A program made the position numbers and the translations under genes. The notes under the pieces are model-generated. The model saw only the letters and a program-made list of their open reading frames with translations. It ran no database searches and had not been told where the DNA came from. Below, piece by piece: positions 8,674 through 18,834 of a DNA stretch of 64,000 nt. How positions within the stretch are numbered: position 1 is the first letter of the stretch; each line of letters begins with the position of its first letter. Source of the stretch: Desulfomarina profundi (GTDB lineage: Bacteria > Desulfobacterota > Desulfobulbia > Desulfobulbales > Desulfocapsaceae); assembly GCF_019703855.1 (NCBI RefSeq), contig NZ_AP024086.1, positions 186,001-250,000 on the forward strand. The letters are read 5' to 3'.

Positions 8674-9078
8674 ATGACTGAAAAATTTGATTTCTGGAAT
8701 GATCATTCCGAGACGTTTCTTGAGATGGCGTACCTCTGGGAGCGAAGAAAACCTCTCAATAATCCTGACGGATATGGCAGAAAGACTGGTGACTGTGGTG
8801 ACACTATTACCATATATCTCGCCATTGAAAACGATACGATCATCTCGCTCAATTTTCAGCTTGATGGTTGTATTCATACAAATGCCTGCTGTAATGGGCT
8901 GGCGGTTCTTGTCGAAGGCAAAAAGACAGAAGATTGCTGGCAGGTAAAACCTGAGGATGTTATTGATTTCTTACAAACTCTCCCGGAAGATCATTATCAT
9001 TGCGCGGAGCTGGCCACAGGTGCATTCTATCTGGCACTTTCTGATTATGAGGAAAAGAGAAAAGCCGGGAATTTGTAA
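8674..9078 (+). CDS. NifU/IscU-like Fe-S scaffold protein, 134 residues
   Basis: Single-domain protein of the NifU N-terminal/IscU fold, which assembles Fe-S clusters for transfer to target proteins. The three ligand regions are visible: GDCGDTI (about residue 35), GCIHTNACC (about 65), and HYHCAEL (about 110). The Asp after the first Cys is the IscU-type Asp. Start at the second of two ATGs, because GGAGG lies about 6 bases before it. No IscS, HscA or ferredoxin gene is nearby, so this is a stand-alone member. A relative with an added membrane anchor is at 38075-38512. Confidence 0.8.
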   Translation: MTEKFDFWNDHSETFLEMAYLWERRKPLNNPDGYGRKTGDCGDTITIYLAIENDTIISLNFQLDGCIHTNACCNGLAVLVEGKKTEDCWQVKPEDVIDFLQTLPEDHYHCAELATGAFYLALSDYEEKRKAGNL

Positions 9079-9248
9079 CCTGTTACAAACATGATGATTG
9101 ATATAACGAAATTGCCTGCCCTGTGACAAGTTACGGAAATTGACCTATGTCATTTTAACCATGGACTGTCTGCAGTATTATCATCCTGGAAAGAACCATG
9201 GAACAACAGATATTCATGGGAGATAAATGAATTTGCCAGGAGAAAAAC

Positions 9249-9530
9249 ATGTCCGGATGTGGTTGTGGTTGCAGCAGCAGTGGTGGTGGTCCCTTTTCCA
9301 AGGGAAAAGAACTTGTAGAATTTGTGTATAATGCCCATGGCGGTACAGTCAGGGACCAGCCGATCAGCAGAGGTCCGATTGAAACAGAATGTCAGGGTTG
9401 TGGCGCGGTGTTTGTTTTGGAAACGTACGTGGGCAAATGTGGGGAGTGTGGCGGCGTTCACGCTGTTGCACCTATGAACCCCACTGCTGAAAATGTACAG
9501 TTTGCAGGCGTTGGTTATACACTGCCATGA
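9249..9530 (+). CDS. Cysteine-rich small protein with a zinc-ribbon-like core, 93 residues
   Basis: Starts MSGCGCGCSSSGGG and has a later CQGCGAVF...CGECGG pair, a likely zinc ribbon. AGGAG lies 7 bases before the ATG. The N-terminal Cys-Gly repeat recalls metal- or selenium-handling tails, but no function is known to me. It follows the NifU-like gene on the same strand, separated by about 170 bp, so an operon is uncertain. Confidence 0.7.
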   Translation: MSGCGCGCSSSGGGPFSKGKELVEFVYNAHGGTVRDQPISRGPIETECQGCGAVFVLETYVGKCGECGGVHAVAPMNPTAENVQFAGVGYTLP

Positions 9531-9732
9531 CTTTTTTGAGTGAAGTTGTCTTCGGGATGGCCGTAACGCAATAGAAAATTTATGGCCATCTGTCATGCTC
9601 TCCTTCTGCTTCCTCCCCTTGTAAAGTTATTCCTTCTTGAAGTACAATAAAAAGTGTTCTGGGGTTGTCCTGAAATGGGCAGGCAGAACAGTGTACGGCC
9701 ATTCTTTTTCTTCTTTGCAGAGTCAGGTTGAT

Positions 9733-12162
9733 ATGAAGCCAATGAAAAGCCTGCAGAATGCTCTCAATTGGAGCATGATTCTGGTGTCGGTTCTTTCCGT
9801 ACTGATGGTCGGTTCATTCTGGATTTTTCAGGAATATAAAAAATTCAATGATGAGCTTTCCAGTATAAGAAATCAATATTATTCAACCCAGAAAAAGGCA
9901 ATCAAGGATGAAGTTCATCGTGTCCTGAATTATGTGAATTTTCAACGGGCAACAACAGAAGAAAAGTTGAAGAGGAATATCAGGGCCCGTGTCTATGAGG
10001 CCGTTGCCATCGCCGAAAATCTTTATAAAACTCACCACAACGATAAAAGTGATGAAGAAATAAAAACGATTATCAAGGAGGCACTGCGTCCTCTCAGATT
10101 TAATCAAAATCGCGGGTATTTCTTTATTTATGACATGGAGGGCAACAATGTCCTTCTTCCGACATTTTCAAAATGGGAAGGACGGAATTTGTGGAACCTG
10201 AAAGACAGCAAGGGAGATTATAATATCCGAAGGTTCGTCCGTCTGCTGAAAGAAAAGGGGGAAGGATTTCTTCGCTGGTACTGGTACAAACCGGACAAAC
10301 GGGATTCCATGTCAGAAAAAATTGGTTTCAGCAAGGTCTTTAAACCGTTTGGCTGGTGGATTGGAACAGGTGAGTACCTTGAGGATTATACGAATAATAT
10401 TCAAAAAGAGGTCCTGGAATGGATTAATAAAATCCGTTTCGGTCGCGACGGTTATATCTTCGTCTATGACTTTCAGGCAAATACTCTGGCACATTTTAAA
10501 CAGAAAAACATTGGAATAAATCGCTGGAATTTCAGGGATTCAAGTGGCCAGTATGTGGTCAGAAAACTCATTGAGATAAGTCAGAAGAACGATGGTGGAT
10601 ATCTGAACTACGTGGGCACAATCAGGCCGTCAACCGGGAAACCCGCCCCCAAGATAGCTTATGCCAAAGCAGTAAAAGACTGGAACTGGATGGTGGGTGC
10701 AGGGCTTTATGTGGATTCGATTAATGATGTTATTGCTGAGAGACAGAAGATTCTTGGTAGAAAAATCAGAACAAGCATACTGACTATTCTTGGAATTCTC
10801 ATTATTTCTCTCATCTGTATCAGTTTCATATCCAGGTTTATTTCCAGGAAAATTGCTAAAAATATTTCAGTTTTCACCTATTTTTTTGAACAGGCTGTTA
10901 CTGAATCCGCCAGGATAAGCGATAAATCAGTATATTTTTCCGAATTCAAACAACTGGCCCGTTCTGCAAACACCATGGTTGATGAACGAAAACGATCAGC
11001 GGAATCTCTTGAGAGGTTGCAGAAACAGTTGCAACAGGCACAGAAGATGGAGGCGATTGGTACACTTGCTGGCGGTATAGCTCATGATTTCAATAACATA
11101 CTTGCAGCAATCCTGGGCTATGCTGAAATGGCAAAGGATGACAGCCCGCCTGATTCGTCGGTGGCAAGGGATCTTGAAAAAGTACTGGATGCAGGACTTC
11201 GGGCAAAAGAACTTGTGCAGCAGATTCTCTCTTTCAGCCGTCAGGCTGATACGCAATGCATACATGTGCAGCCCGCAACCATTGTCAATGAAGTGATTAA
11301 GATGTTGCGGCCGTCGCTGCCTTCAACAATTACAATAAACAGTGAGATCGACTCCGGTACCGAGACGATTTTCGTTGATCCCACCAGGGTCCATCAGATC
11401 ATAATGAATCTCTGTACCAATGCTTTTCATGCCATGGAGGAAGCCGGTGGTACCCTTGACATTTTCCTGCGGGAAACGGTTGTCGATGAAAAAACGGTTG
11501 AACAACATGAATTACCTGGGAAATCAAGAGAATACGTACAATTGACCGTCAGGGATACGGGGTCGGGGATTTCCCCTGAAATTAAAGATAGAATATTTGA
11601 TCCATACTTTACAACCAAGGAACAGGGCAAGGGAACTGGAATGGGGCTTGCCATTGTTCACGGTATTATAAAGAGTTATGGAGGATTTATTTCAATAGAG
11701 AGTGAACTCGGAAAAGGCACTGCTGTCCATGTCTTTTTTCCGATAGCCAATAAAGAAGTGCCTGACGATGAACATTTAGCGCAATTACTGTCTGTCGGTA
11801 GTGAAAGGATCCTGTTTATTGATGATGAGGAAATTCTGGCAGAAATGGGCAGGGACATCCTTGAACGGCTCGGTTATCAGGTGACGGTAAGGACGGACAG
11901 CCTGACGGCTCTTGAAACGTTTCAAAACGAGCCGGAGCAGTTTGATGTTGTTATTACTGACCAGACGATGCCGGGCATGACAGGAACAGAGCTGGCGAGA
12001 AAGATGATGCTGATACGTCCGGATATTCCTATAATACTCTGTACCGGTTATTCAACTGTAGTTTCAGAAGCCAAGGCAAAGTCTCTGGGCATCAGAGAGT
12101 TTGCCCTGAAACCTCTTTCCAAAAAGGATATTGCCGCATTGATCCGGAAGGTACTTGATTGA
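9733..12162 (+). CDS. Hybrid sensor histidine kinase with tandem Cache-type sensor, 809 residues
   Basis: Membrane-bound sensor. TM1 at about residues 12-32, then a periplasmic region with two similar Cache-like units ([20 protein letters not shown] and [17 protein letters not shown], each followed by [11 protein letters not shown] and a [12 protein letters not shown] / [14 protein letters not shown] ending), TM2 at about 345-370, a coiled linker, HisKA with phospho-acceptor His451 in [10 protein letters not shown], an HATPase domain ([28 protein letters not shown]) and a C-terminal receiver with phospho-Asp743 (VITDQTMPG). It begins MKPMKSLQ after AGGTTGAT; the frame extends 32 codons upstream without better support. 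No separate response regulator is adjacent, so its output partner is unknown. Confidence 0.9.
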   Translation: MKPMKSLQNALNWSMILVSVLSVLMVGSFWIFQEYKKFNDELSSIRNQYYSTQKKAIKDEVHRVLNYVNFQRATTEEKLKRNIRARVYEAVAIAENLYKTHHNDKSDEEIKTIIKEALRPLRFNQNRGYFFIYDMEGNNVLLPTFSKWEGRNLWNLKDSKGDYNIRRFVRLLKEKGEGFLRWYWYKPDKRDSMSEKIGFSKVFKPFGWWIGTGEYLEDYTNNIQKEVLEWINKIRFGRDGYIFVYDFQANTLAHFKQKNIGINRWNFRDSSGQYVVRKLIEISQKNDGGYLNYVGTIRPSTGKPAPKIAYAKAVKDWNWMVGAGLYVDSINDVIAERQKILGRKIRTSILTILGILIISLICISFISRFISRKIAKNISVFTYFFEQAVTESARISDKSVYFSEFKQLARSANTMVDERKRSAESLERLQKQLQQAQKMEAIGTLAGGIAHDFNNILAAILGYAEMAKDDSPPDSSVARDLEKVLDAGLRAKELVQQILSFSRQADTQCIHVQPATIVNEVIKMLRPSLPSTITINSEIDSGTETIFVDPTRVHQIIMNLCTNAFHAMEEAGGTLDIFLRETVVDEKTVEQHELPGKSREYVQLTVRDTGSGISPEIKDRIFDPYFTTKEQGKGTGMGLAIVHGIIKSYGGFISIESELGKGTAVHVFFPIANKEVPDDEHLAQLLSVGSERILFIDDEEILAEMGRDILERLGYQVTVRTDSLTALETFQNEPEQFDVVITDQTMPGMTGTELARKMMLIRPDIPIILCTGYSTVVSEAKAKSLGIREFALKPLSKKDIAALIRKVLD

Positions 12163-12178
12163 GAAAATGACTGGAAAT

Positions 12179-12215
12179 CCCTGCCGTACCAGTTCTTCTG
12201 CTGGTGTTGGCAGGG
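12179..12215. terminator. Intergenic hairpin between convergent genes
   Basis: Stem CCCTGCC/GGCAGGG with an inner ACCAG/CTGGT pair, in the 66 bp between the kinase stop and the icd stop. No T-run follows, so it may end transcripts in a factor-assisted way or simply stabilise 3' ends. Confidence 0.45.
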
Positions 12216-12228
12216 GGAATTATGTGGG

Positions 12229-13449
12229 TTAGTATCTTTTTAACGTTTTTTTGAGGTTTTCATCAAGTTTTTCCAGGAATTCTTCAGTAGTAAGAAATGT
12301 CTGTTCCGCACCGATGAGCAGAGCAAGATCCTTGGTCATATAACCTGATTCCACCGTATCCACACAGACTTTTTCCAGGGTCTCGGCAAAGTTCATAAGT
12401 TCCAGGTTTTCGTCAAATTTTCCTCGATACCAGAGACCGCGGGTCCAGGCGAAAATTGATGCTATCGGGTTTGTCGAGGTTTTATTGCCTTTCTGATGTT
12501 CACGGTAATGACGTGTTACTGTGCCGTGGGCGGCCTCAGCTTCAACTGTGCCACCGTCTTCAGTCATGAGAACCGATGTCATCAGCCCAAGGGAGCCGAA
12601 ACCCTGGGCGACCGTATCCGACTGGACATCTCCATCGTAGTTTTTACAGGCCCAGACGAAACCGCCTTCCCATTTCAGAGCTGACGCCACCATATCATCA
12701 ATGAGCCGGTGTTCGTAGGTGATTCCCGCCTCTGCAAATTTATCTTTGAATTCCTGGTCAAAAACATTCTGAAAGATATCCTTGAACCGACCGTCATACT
12801 GTTTGAGAATGGTATTTTTGGTGGAGAGATAGACCGGCCAGCCAAGATTCAGCCCGTAATTCATGCAGGAGCGGGCAAAACCGCGGATAGAGGCGTCAAG
12901 ATTGTACATACCCATGGCGCAACCTGAATCGGGAAAGTCAAATACCTCATGTTCAATGGTTTCACCGCCATCTGCAGGTTCAAATCTCATGATGAGCTTG
13001 CCAGCTCCCGGGACGAGAAAGTCCGTGGCCCTATACTGATCCCCAAAGGCATGACGGCCGATGACGATCGGTTTTGTCCATCCCGGGACAAGTCGTGGGA
13101 CATTGCTGCAGAGAATCGGTTGCCTGAAGACTGTGCCACCGATGATATTACGGATGGTACCATTAGGCGAACGCCACATCTGTTTCAGGTTGAATTCTTT
13201 GACCCGCGCCTCATCGGGGGTGATGGTCGCGCATTTAATACCGACCCTGTAGCGGTTGATGGCTTCAGCCGCCTCCACCGTGATGTGGTCTTCGGTTTCA
13301 TCTCTTTTTTGGATGGAAAGATCGTAGTATTTCAGATCCATGTCGAGATAAGGAAGAATCAGTTTTTCTTTTATAAATTTCCATATGATTCTGGTCATTT
13401 CATCGCCGTCGAGTTCAACGACAGGATTTTTAACTTGTATTTTTTTCAT
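12229..13449 (-). CDS. icd: NADP-dependent isocitrate dehydrogenase, 406 residues
   Basis: Oxidises isocitrate to 2-oxoglutarate in the TCA cycle. The sequence is of the homodimeric, eukaryotic-like subfamily (starts [18 protein letters not shown]; contains [65 protein letters not shown]). Full length, no breaks. It sits alone between convergent and divergent genes; a possible -10 TATAAT and a 7-bp inverted repeat lie in its upstream region (13450-13592), shared with the divergent selenoprotein gene. Confidence 0.97.
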   Translation of the reverse strand: MKKIQVKNPVVELDGDEMTRIIWKFIKEKLILPYLDMDLKYYDLSIQKRDETEDHITVEAAEAINRYRVGIKCATITPDEARVKEFNLKQMWRSPNGTIRNIIGGTVFRQPILCSNVPRLVPGWTKPIVIGRHAFGDQYRATDFLVPGAGKLIMRFEPADGGETIEHEVFDFPDSGCAMGMYNLDASIRGFARSCMNYGLNLGWPVYLSTKNTILKQYDGRFKDIFQNVFDQEFKDKFAEAGITYEHRLIDDMVASALKWEGGFVWACKNYDGDVQSDTVAQGFGSLGLMTSVLMTEDGGTVEAEAAHGTVTRHYREHQKGNKTSTNPIASIFAWTRGLWYRGKFDENLELMNFAETLEKVCVDTVESGYMTKDLALLIGAEQTFLTTEEFLEKLDENLKKTLKRY

Positions 13450-13509
13450 TTTTTCCTTTCTCTTTTGAAGAGGTTTTTTTCAAATACTGTATTATAAATT
13501 ACTTATAGT

Positions 13510-13526
13510 TTTAAGGCTACCTTAAA
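13510..13526. promoter_or_regulatory. Inverted repeat between icd and the selenoprotein gene
   Basis: TTTAAGG-3-CCTTAAA, perfect, in the divergent promoter region and 20 bp from a TATAAT-like -10 that reads toward icd. Candidate regulator site; no regulator can be assigned. Confidence 0.35.
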
Positions 13527-13592
13527 GCTCTTCTGGATCATCTGCGGTTTTCTGCAGAGAAATTCCCCGTTCTGGTATACTTGGTGAAAGAT

Positions 13593-13838
13593 ATGAGTAA
13601 GCTTATTTGTTATTGTTTTAATTATTCGGTGAAAGATATTGAAGAAGATGTGATTAAAAACGGCAGATCTATGATTCAGGAACGAATCGTGCGGGAAAAA
13701 AAAGATGGAGCCTGTCAGTGTCATACCAGGAATCCCTCGGGTAAATGATGTCTTGCCGATGTTCACCGTGTTGTGAGCAATGTCATGAAAAGAGAAGGGA
13801 TCCAAAACATCTCTGGACTTCAATCAATTGTTCGGTAA
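13593..13838 (+). CDS. Small [2Fe-2S]-type selenoprotein read through UGA, 81 residues
   Basis: Reading from ATG 13593 gives MSKLICYCFNYSVKDIEEDV, an IKNGRSMIQERIVREKK segment, GACQCHTRNPSGK, then an in-frame TGA (13746-13748) followed by CLADVHRVVSNVMKREG to a TAA at 13836-13838. The pattern CYC...CQC...NPxGxxCL is that of small BFD-like/CopZ-N-type 2Fe-2S proteins. As I recall, these usually have CCL where this gene has UGA-Cys-Leu, and one such family is annotated as a 2Fe-2S (seleno)protein (Csac_0668 type). The conserved sequence continues beyond the TGA, so it is best read as selenocysteine. A hairpin follows the UGA at SECIS distance. GGTGAAAG lies just upstream of the start. Likely a redox or metal-transfer protein. 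SelA/B/D genes are not in the window. Confidence 0.8.
13746..13790 (+). promoter_or_regulatory. Candidate bacterial SECIS element
   Basis: Just after the in-frame UGA, GTTCAC (13761-13766) pairs with GTGAGC (13773-13778) around the 6-base loop CGTGTT, which starts about 18 bases after the UGA. Spacing and a G/U-containing apical loop fit SelB-binding SECIS hairpins; the lower stem is weak, so the fold is a prediction by eye. Confidence 0.5.
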
Positions 13839-13909
13839 ATGGTCAGGGATACAGCATCATCGCACGGTCGCAGTGGTCGCAGAGTCGGACAGGTGTGATC
13901 GTGCCCTTT

Positions 13910-16900
13910 TTAAACCCATTTTCTGGTTTGACCCAGTTTCTTTAAATCCAGGAGGTATTGTTCGGATCTGTCAAGGTAGAAAGAGAGAGGTTTGGAGAAA
14001 TTTTTACCAACAAGACCATCAACAAAGAACTGACTTATCTCTCTGTATCTTTTCAGGACAAGCTGTGAACGATAAAAAATCAGCCATTCCTCTTCTGTCA
14101 TCTGTTGGAAAATAATGGTCAAAGCCTTATGGGCCCGCGGTTGATACAGCCAGAAATACATCAGGTCCAGAGCATTCACGATAATAAATTTTTCCTGTTC
14201 CCTCGCCTCATAGTTCAATGTTTCCATAGTCATTTTAGGTGACTGTAGCATTTCAAGTACATCTTCCTCCGGAAAATGTACCTCCAACCTGGCAAAAACC
14301 GCAAATAACTGAGAAATTTTATTTCTGTATGCCACAAGTCTTGCCTGAATATTTGCCTGTCTGTCTGCCAACCCTTCAATAACAGCTGCAACGCAGTCAG
14401 ATGCAAATTTGGAAATAATTGCAGCCCATTTCTGCAAAACCATCGATATATCTGGAATACCGGTAAACTGTAAAACAAATCCAATAAGAATATTCAATAG
14501 AACGGCAAGTGGAATTGCCAGAATAGAACGGAAAAAATTCCCGGCAGCGGCGGCTTTTGGCAAGCCGCGGAAAATATTATGTCCGGAAATATACAAACCA
14601 TTGGCAAGTCCCATAACCGAATAAAGTAAAATCGGATCAGAGGCGACAGTTATTCCCATAGTCTCTTTAAGCAGAATTGTTTTCACAAGGTAGTCAAGAA
14701 GCGGAACAGAAAAACCTGTGTACAGTAGTGAATCGGCAATACGGCTCCAGCTGACCAGTGAATTCCATGGTAAAAGAGGTGAGCGTCTCATGCCGCCCCC
14801 GCCAAGAACCGATTGAATGATATTTCGCGTACCGGTTATGCCAAACCAGATAAAAGCACCGCAATAGGCAAGCAGCCACCAGTCTTTAGTCAGGCTGAAA
14901 GTGAGAAAAGCGGGAATAAATCCAACAATTACTTTAAGACTGTTCTTCAGGTTGGTGTTCAGGTATTTCAATGAAGCTCTAACCCGTTTTTCATTTTTTT
15001 CTTCCCCGGTTTTTTTGCCGGCACCAGCGGGTCGCCCTAAACCGCCGAGAGTTGCGATATTACCATGGGTTCCAGGATGAACAAGAAATCCGTCAAGTTG
15101 CCAGTCCTGCCAGCGCTGGTCAATAGATCTGTTGATCAATGGTATTTTCTTGTATGATTTATTTTTTCCGGTCATGCCGGAACGGTCATAACATCGGCGA
15201 TGGAAGTTTCTGGTGAGCAGGGCGCTGATGGGTATAAAAGACCGTTCCTGTCTGACAACAGCTTCTTTAACAGTACGGCGAGATCCTGCAGGCAGGGTAT
15301 CAACCACTACCAGTCCCATGCCATGCTGATGTTCTGCCTGTCCCGTTGAACCGGAGCCGATTCGGGAGCCAAGCATTCTTTTCAAATAATAATTGTGAAA
15401 TGACTCGAGGTTGTACAGTATCTCAACCAGTTGTTGCTTCCGGTTAAGCATCTTCTGCAGCTGCTCTTCACCCTGTTGTTTTTCAGGTTTTCCAGGAGGC
15501 AGGGTCTCAATGTATTCTTTCTGATTATGGCACTGTTCTTCAAAATCCCAGATAATGGCACGTACACATCTCTTCAAACTGATTACATTATCATCGTTAA
15601 GGGCTGTCTGGAGATCATTAATAATGGAATAATGCTGTTCAGGACTTTTGAGATCAACAGCTTCACCAGCCACACCTTTTTCGCCGATAATCACATTTGA
15701 ACTCATGCCATGGGATGCATCTTTGAGATTGTAAGCTTCAATATGGGTAATCATTCCTTTGCAGGTATAGAGAAGTTCTAATACATCCTGGGCTGAGAGA
15801 TTTCCGAGGTTGAGGGAAAATCTGGAACTTGAATGTAAAGCCTGCAGTCTGCGCAACAGTGCTTTTGGTTTTAAGCGGAGTAATTCAGGAAGATCCTCGC
15901 TTTCACGCGGTCGGTTCGGGTCGTGTAGTTCAGGATTTTGTCCCGGCAGAAGAAACTGTTCAATAATTGTCTCAACATTCAGTTCCCAAAGGTCTTTTAT
16001 TCTGTCGTTGCCCTGTTTTGCATCGACGGGGGAAGATGTTTGTTTGAGATATGTAAACAGTGTGTTTTGAATAAATCGTGCCAGATGCAGGATCGATGGT
16101 TGTCCTGCCCCGACGAAGGCGAGAAAATCAGCACTCTTCATCACAGGAAAAGAAATTTTATACTCATCATTTATCCACTTGCGATGCCTGTTATTAAAAA
16201 CTTCCAAAACCTCAAAAACGTATTTTTGCTGATACCTGGAAACGGAACGCCCTTCTTCCATCAGTTTTTTTACTGCATCCTGCTTTAAAAATTTCAGAGA
16301 AGCCCGGTTCGCATTAAACCCATGAGGTTCCCAGGTAAAACGGACATACTTATCCCGGAAACGACAGGACATTTCGATACCCACCTGAATTTTGACATCG
16401 AGGATAGCGCTGGCCTCAATCAACTCTTCGACCACTTCTGGACTGACAAAATTATAATAGACAACTTCAAGGAACCTGATACCTTTGATCCAGGCATCCA
16501 TAACCAGGTGCGTAGGTGATTTGCGTCCTTTGGTGTTGGCGTCATGTACACGATCATCAAAGGCATACTGGTTCCACTCTTCGGGCATTTCCAGTAGATG
16601 ATATTTTGAAAGCTCTGCTCTTACCAGCCGGGGGTTCCCCGTGGATACCATACGAAAATCATGAGCCAGTTTCAGTTGCTGAAGTTCGTTGTCGGAACTT
16701 CGAAGCAGGTTTTTCATGATCTGTATCAGAACTCTGGCAGTGTTATACTTGTATCTGGAAGTTGATGATAAGAGAACCTCATCCCGCAGCGAGCGTAGAG
16801 CTTTAATACGATCACTGGCCTTGCCGCTTTCAAAAGAACCGAGCAGACTGGCTATGGCATACGCAATGCGCAACCCCTGGGGAGCGGCCATTTCCTGAAT

Positions 16901-17038
16901 ACCCTGTGGATGCATATGTTCACCAAGAAGTACCCGCAGTTCTGAAGACTTGTTTCCCTGTTCTAAAACATCTCGTACAATTTGCAGAAGCTGGTAATCG
17001 TTTTTATCAAAAAAGATGGAAGCGGGTTTATTTTTCAT
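13910..17038 (-). CDS. Large membrane protein of unknown family, 1042 residues
   Basis: I do not recognise it. Residues 1 to about 670 look soluble and helical. They include a stretch (DDRVHDANTKGRKSPTHLVM, then IRFLEVVYYNF and later KIQVGIEMSCRF) faintly like a PHP or amidohydrolase fold, but without a full metal-ligand set. Residues about 700-900 hold several hydrophobic segments (VIVGFIPAFLTFSL, LLAYCGAFIWFGITG, SILAIPLAVLLNILIGF), one with a GGGGMRRSP loop. The last 150 residues are soluble and charged. The start is at 17038. It stands alone and ends convergently with the selenoprotein gene. No gene context hints at function. Confidence 0.8.
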   Translation of the reverse strand: MKNKPASIFFDKNDYQLLQIVRDVLEQGNKSSELRVLLGEHMHPQGIQEMAAPQGLRIAYAIASLLGSFESGKASDRIKALRSLRDEVLLSSTSRYKYNTARVLIQIMKNLLRSSDNELQQLKLAHDFRMVSTGNPRLVRAELSKYHLLEMPEEWNQYAFDDRVHDANTKGRKSPTHLVMDAWIKGIRFLEVVYYNFVSPEVVEELIEASAILDVKIQVGIEMSCRFRDKYVRFTWEPHGFNANRASLKFLKQDAVKKLMEEGRSVSRYQQKYVFEVLEVFNNRHRKWINDEYKISFPVMKSADFLAFVGAGQPSILHLARFIQNTLFTYLKQTSSPVDAKQGNDRIKDLWELNVETIIEQFLLPGQNPELHDPNRPRESEDLPELLRLKPKALLRRLQALHSSSRFSLNLGNLSAQDVLELLYTCKGMITHIEAYNLKDASHGMSSNVIIGEKGVAGEAVDLKSPEQHYSIINDLQTALNDDNVISLKRCVRAIIWDFEEQCHNQKEYIETLPPGKPEKQQGEEQLQKMLNRKQQLVEILYNLESFHNYYLKRMLGSRIGSGSTGQAEHQHGMGLVVVDTLPAGSRRTVKEAVVRQERSFIPISALLTRNFHRRCYDRSGMTGKNKSYKKIPLINRSIDQRWQDWQLDGFLVHPGTHGNIATLGGLGRPAGAGKKTGEEKNEKRVRASLKYLNTNLKNSLKVIVGFIPAFLTFSLTKDWWLLAYCGAFIWFGITGTRNIIQSVLGGGGMRRSPLLPWNSLVSWSRIADSLLYTGFSVPLLDYLVKTILLKETMGITVASDPILLYSVMGLANGLYISGHNIFRGLPKAAAAGNFFRSILAIPLAVLLNILIGFVLQFTGIPDISMVLQKWAAIISKFASDCVAAVIEGLADRQANIQARLVAYRNKISQLFAVFARLEVHFPEEDVLEMLQSPKMTMETLNYEAREQEKFIIVNALDLMYFWLYQPRAHKALTIIFQQMTEEEWLIFYRSQLVLKRYREISQFFVDGLVGKNFSKPLSFYLDRSEQYLLDLKKLGQTRKWV

Positions 17039-17245
17039 GGCAGGTGGATGCGGTAAAGATCACATTGATGTGTGCCCACAATTCGGCACAGGTTTCGAGA
17101 GGGACTCAGTTCAGTCCCCCTTTGATAAGGCTGAAGAGACATATTATTACGGTATGTAATCTATTACAACATTTTCGAAAGAGCAGGAGAGGAAAATCAG
17201 GCCGCATCAGACGAGCGCCCGTGGATTCAGGCTTTTTTGAATACG

Positions 17246-18748
17246 TTATTTTTCTGTTTCGATTTGGGATATGGATTCTTTTTTTCTGTGCTGTTTGATT
17301 ATCTGCATAAATGGTGGAATGAGCAGCAGGACAATAATAAACCACAGGGCTATTGCCTGGGGACGATTGAAAAATATTGAATAGCTGCCATGTCCCATGA
17401 TGAGTGCCTGGGCAAATCCTGATTCCGCAATGGGTCCCAGGATCAGCCCCAGGATCAGTGCTCCCAGTGAAAATCCGGTCTTATGAAGGATAACTGCTGA
17501 AATTCCGCAGATCAGGGCAATAAAAATATCAAGTATGCTGTTGTTCATCGCATAAGAGCCCAGAATGGAAAACAGGCAGACCACAGGAATCAGCAGTCCC
17601 GTCGGTGTCAGGGAAATTCGGGCAAAATATGGTGCCATAAACAGACCGACAACCAGGAAAACGATATTGGCCAGGAAGAGTGACAGGATAAAACCATAGG
17701 TCATTACGCCATATTTAGTGAACAGTTCCGGGCCGGGAATTAACCCGTGGACAAGTAGACCCCCGAGAAGAGCTGCAGCAACGCTGTTGCCTGGTATGCC
17801 GAGAGTCAGGGTGGGGATAAGGGACCCCCCGACGCAGCCGTTGTTTCCCGCTTCTGCCGCCGCAATACCTTCCGGATTTCCTTTGCCAAAGAGTTCCGGT
17901 GTCTTAGAGAGTCTTCTGGCAAAATTATAGGAGAGAAATGCTGCTATGGTTGCCCCTTCTCCGGGGAGAATACCCACGACTGTTCCGGTGAGAGAACCAA
18001 GGCCGATAAATTTTTTCAACCCCTTTGGCATCGGTTCACGTTTTATTTTTTTCAGGGTTGATGTATCAGAAACGATGTTTTTTGTTCCGGTCAATTCAAG
18101 CATTTGAGATATGGAGAACATACCGATCAGGGCCGGCATGAAAGCAACCCCGTCATAGAGATCTGTAAGGTCCATGGTGTAACGCAGCATACCGGAAATA
18201 GGATCAGTACCGATTACTGCAATGATAAGGCCAAGAAGGCCTGATATGAGCGCTTTCACCAGGCGGTTTTCATCATCGGCCATGGAGACAATACCGACGA
18301 GTCCCAGGATGGCGAGGAGAAAGTATTCTGGTGGGCCGAATGAAAGGGCGAAGATTGCCAGGATCGGTGCCACAAGAAGGAGGATGAAAACGGAAAAGAC
18401 ACCGCCGACAAAGCTGGAAATCACTGAAACCTTCAAGGCAAGTCCGCCCCGGCCTTTCTGACTCATGGGATACCCTTCCATGGCAGTGGCAACGGCAGCG
18501 GGAGTGCCGGGAGTCCGCAGCAGAATAGCCGGAATTGATCCACCATACATGGCACCGCAGTAAACACCACCCATCAGAATAAGGCCGGTAAGCGGCTCAA
18601 GGACAAAGGTTACAGGAATAAGAAGGGCGACCGCCATGGTGGCGGTAAGGCCGGGCATTCCGCCGACCAGAACCCCGGAAATCGTACCGATGAAAACGGC
18701 GAACAGCGACACGGGGGTCATCAGGGCTTGCAGCGCATCCAGAATCAT
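17246..18748 (-). CDS. tctA: TctA large membrane subunit of a tripartite tricarboxylate transporter, 500 residues
   Basis: Permease subunit of a TTT-family (tripartite tricarboxylate) importer, secondary transport with a periplasmic receptor. About twelve membrane segments and the family loops GGMPGLTATMAVALLIPVTF, YCGAMYGGSIPAILLRTPGT, LGSLTGTVVGILPGEGATIA and GNNGCVGGSLIPTLTLGIPG are all present; length is normal. Third gene of tctC-tctB-tctA on the minus strand, 86 bp after tctB, with a strong hairpin in that gap that may lower its expression relative to the receptor. The substrate could be a di- or tricarboxylate; the sequence does not decide. Confidence 0.95.
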   Translation of the reverse strand: MILDALQALMTPVSLFAVFIGTISGVLVGGMPGLTATMAVALLIPVTFVLEPLTGLILMGGVYCGAMYGGSIPAILLRTPGTPAAVATAMEGYPMSQKGRGGLALKVSVISSFVGGVFSVFILLLVAPILAIFALSFGPPEYFLLAILGLVGIVSMADDENRLVKALISGLLGLIIAVIGTDPISGMLRYTMDLTDLYDGVAFMPALIGMFSISQMLELTGTKNIVSDTSTLKKIKREPMPKGLKKFIGLGSLTGTVVGILPGEGATIAAFLSYNFARRLSKTPELFGKGNPEGIAAAEAGNNGCVGGSLIPTLTLGIPGNSVAAALLGGLLVHGLIPGPELFTKYGVMTYGFILSLFLANIVFLVVGLFMAPYFARISLTPTGLLIPVVCLFSILGSYAMNNSILDIFIALICGISAVILHKTGFSLGALILGLILGPIAESGFAQALIMGHGSYSIFFNRPQAIALWFIIVLLLIPPFMQIIKQHRKKESISQIETEK

Positions 18749-18800
18749 TTTTTATCCTCGATAATGACTGTTGTAATTGATGTCTACCAACACAATTCAT

Positions 18801-18828
18801 ACTGCGGAGCCTTTCACAGCTCCGCAGT
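18801..18828 (-). promoter_or_regulatory. Intercistronic hairpin between tctB and tctA
   Basis: Perfect 10-bp stem ACTGCGGAGC/GCTCCGCAGT with an 8-base loop and no T-run. Located in the tctB-tctA gap; such hairpins typically protect the upstream mRNA 3' end or attenuate the downstream gene. Confidence 0.6.
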
Positions 18829-18834
18829 ACAGGT

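Noticed and set aside
13503-13823. 106-codon minus-strand frame
   Set aside because: Antisense to the selenoprotein; it has no domain, and the + strand has the family pattern.
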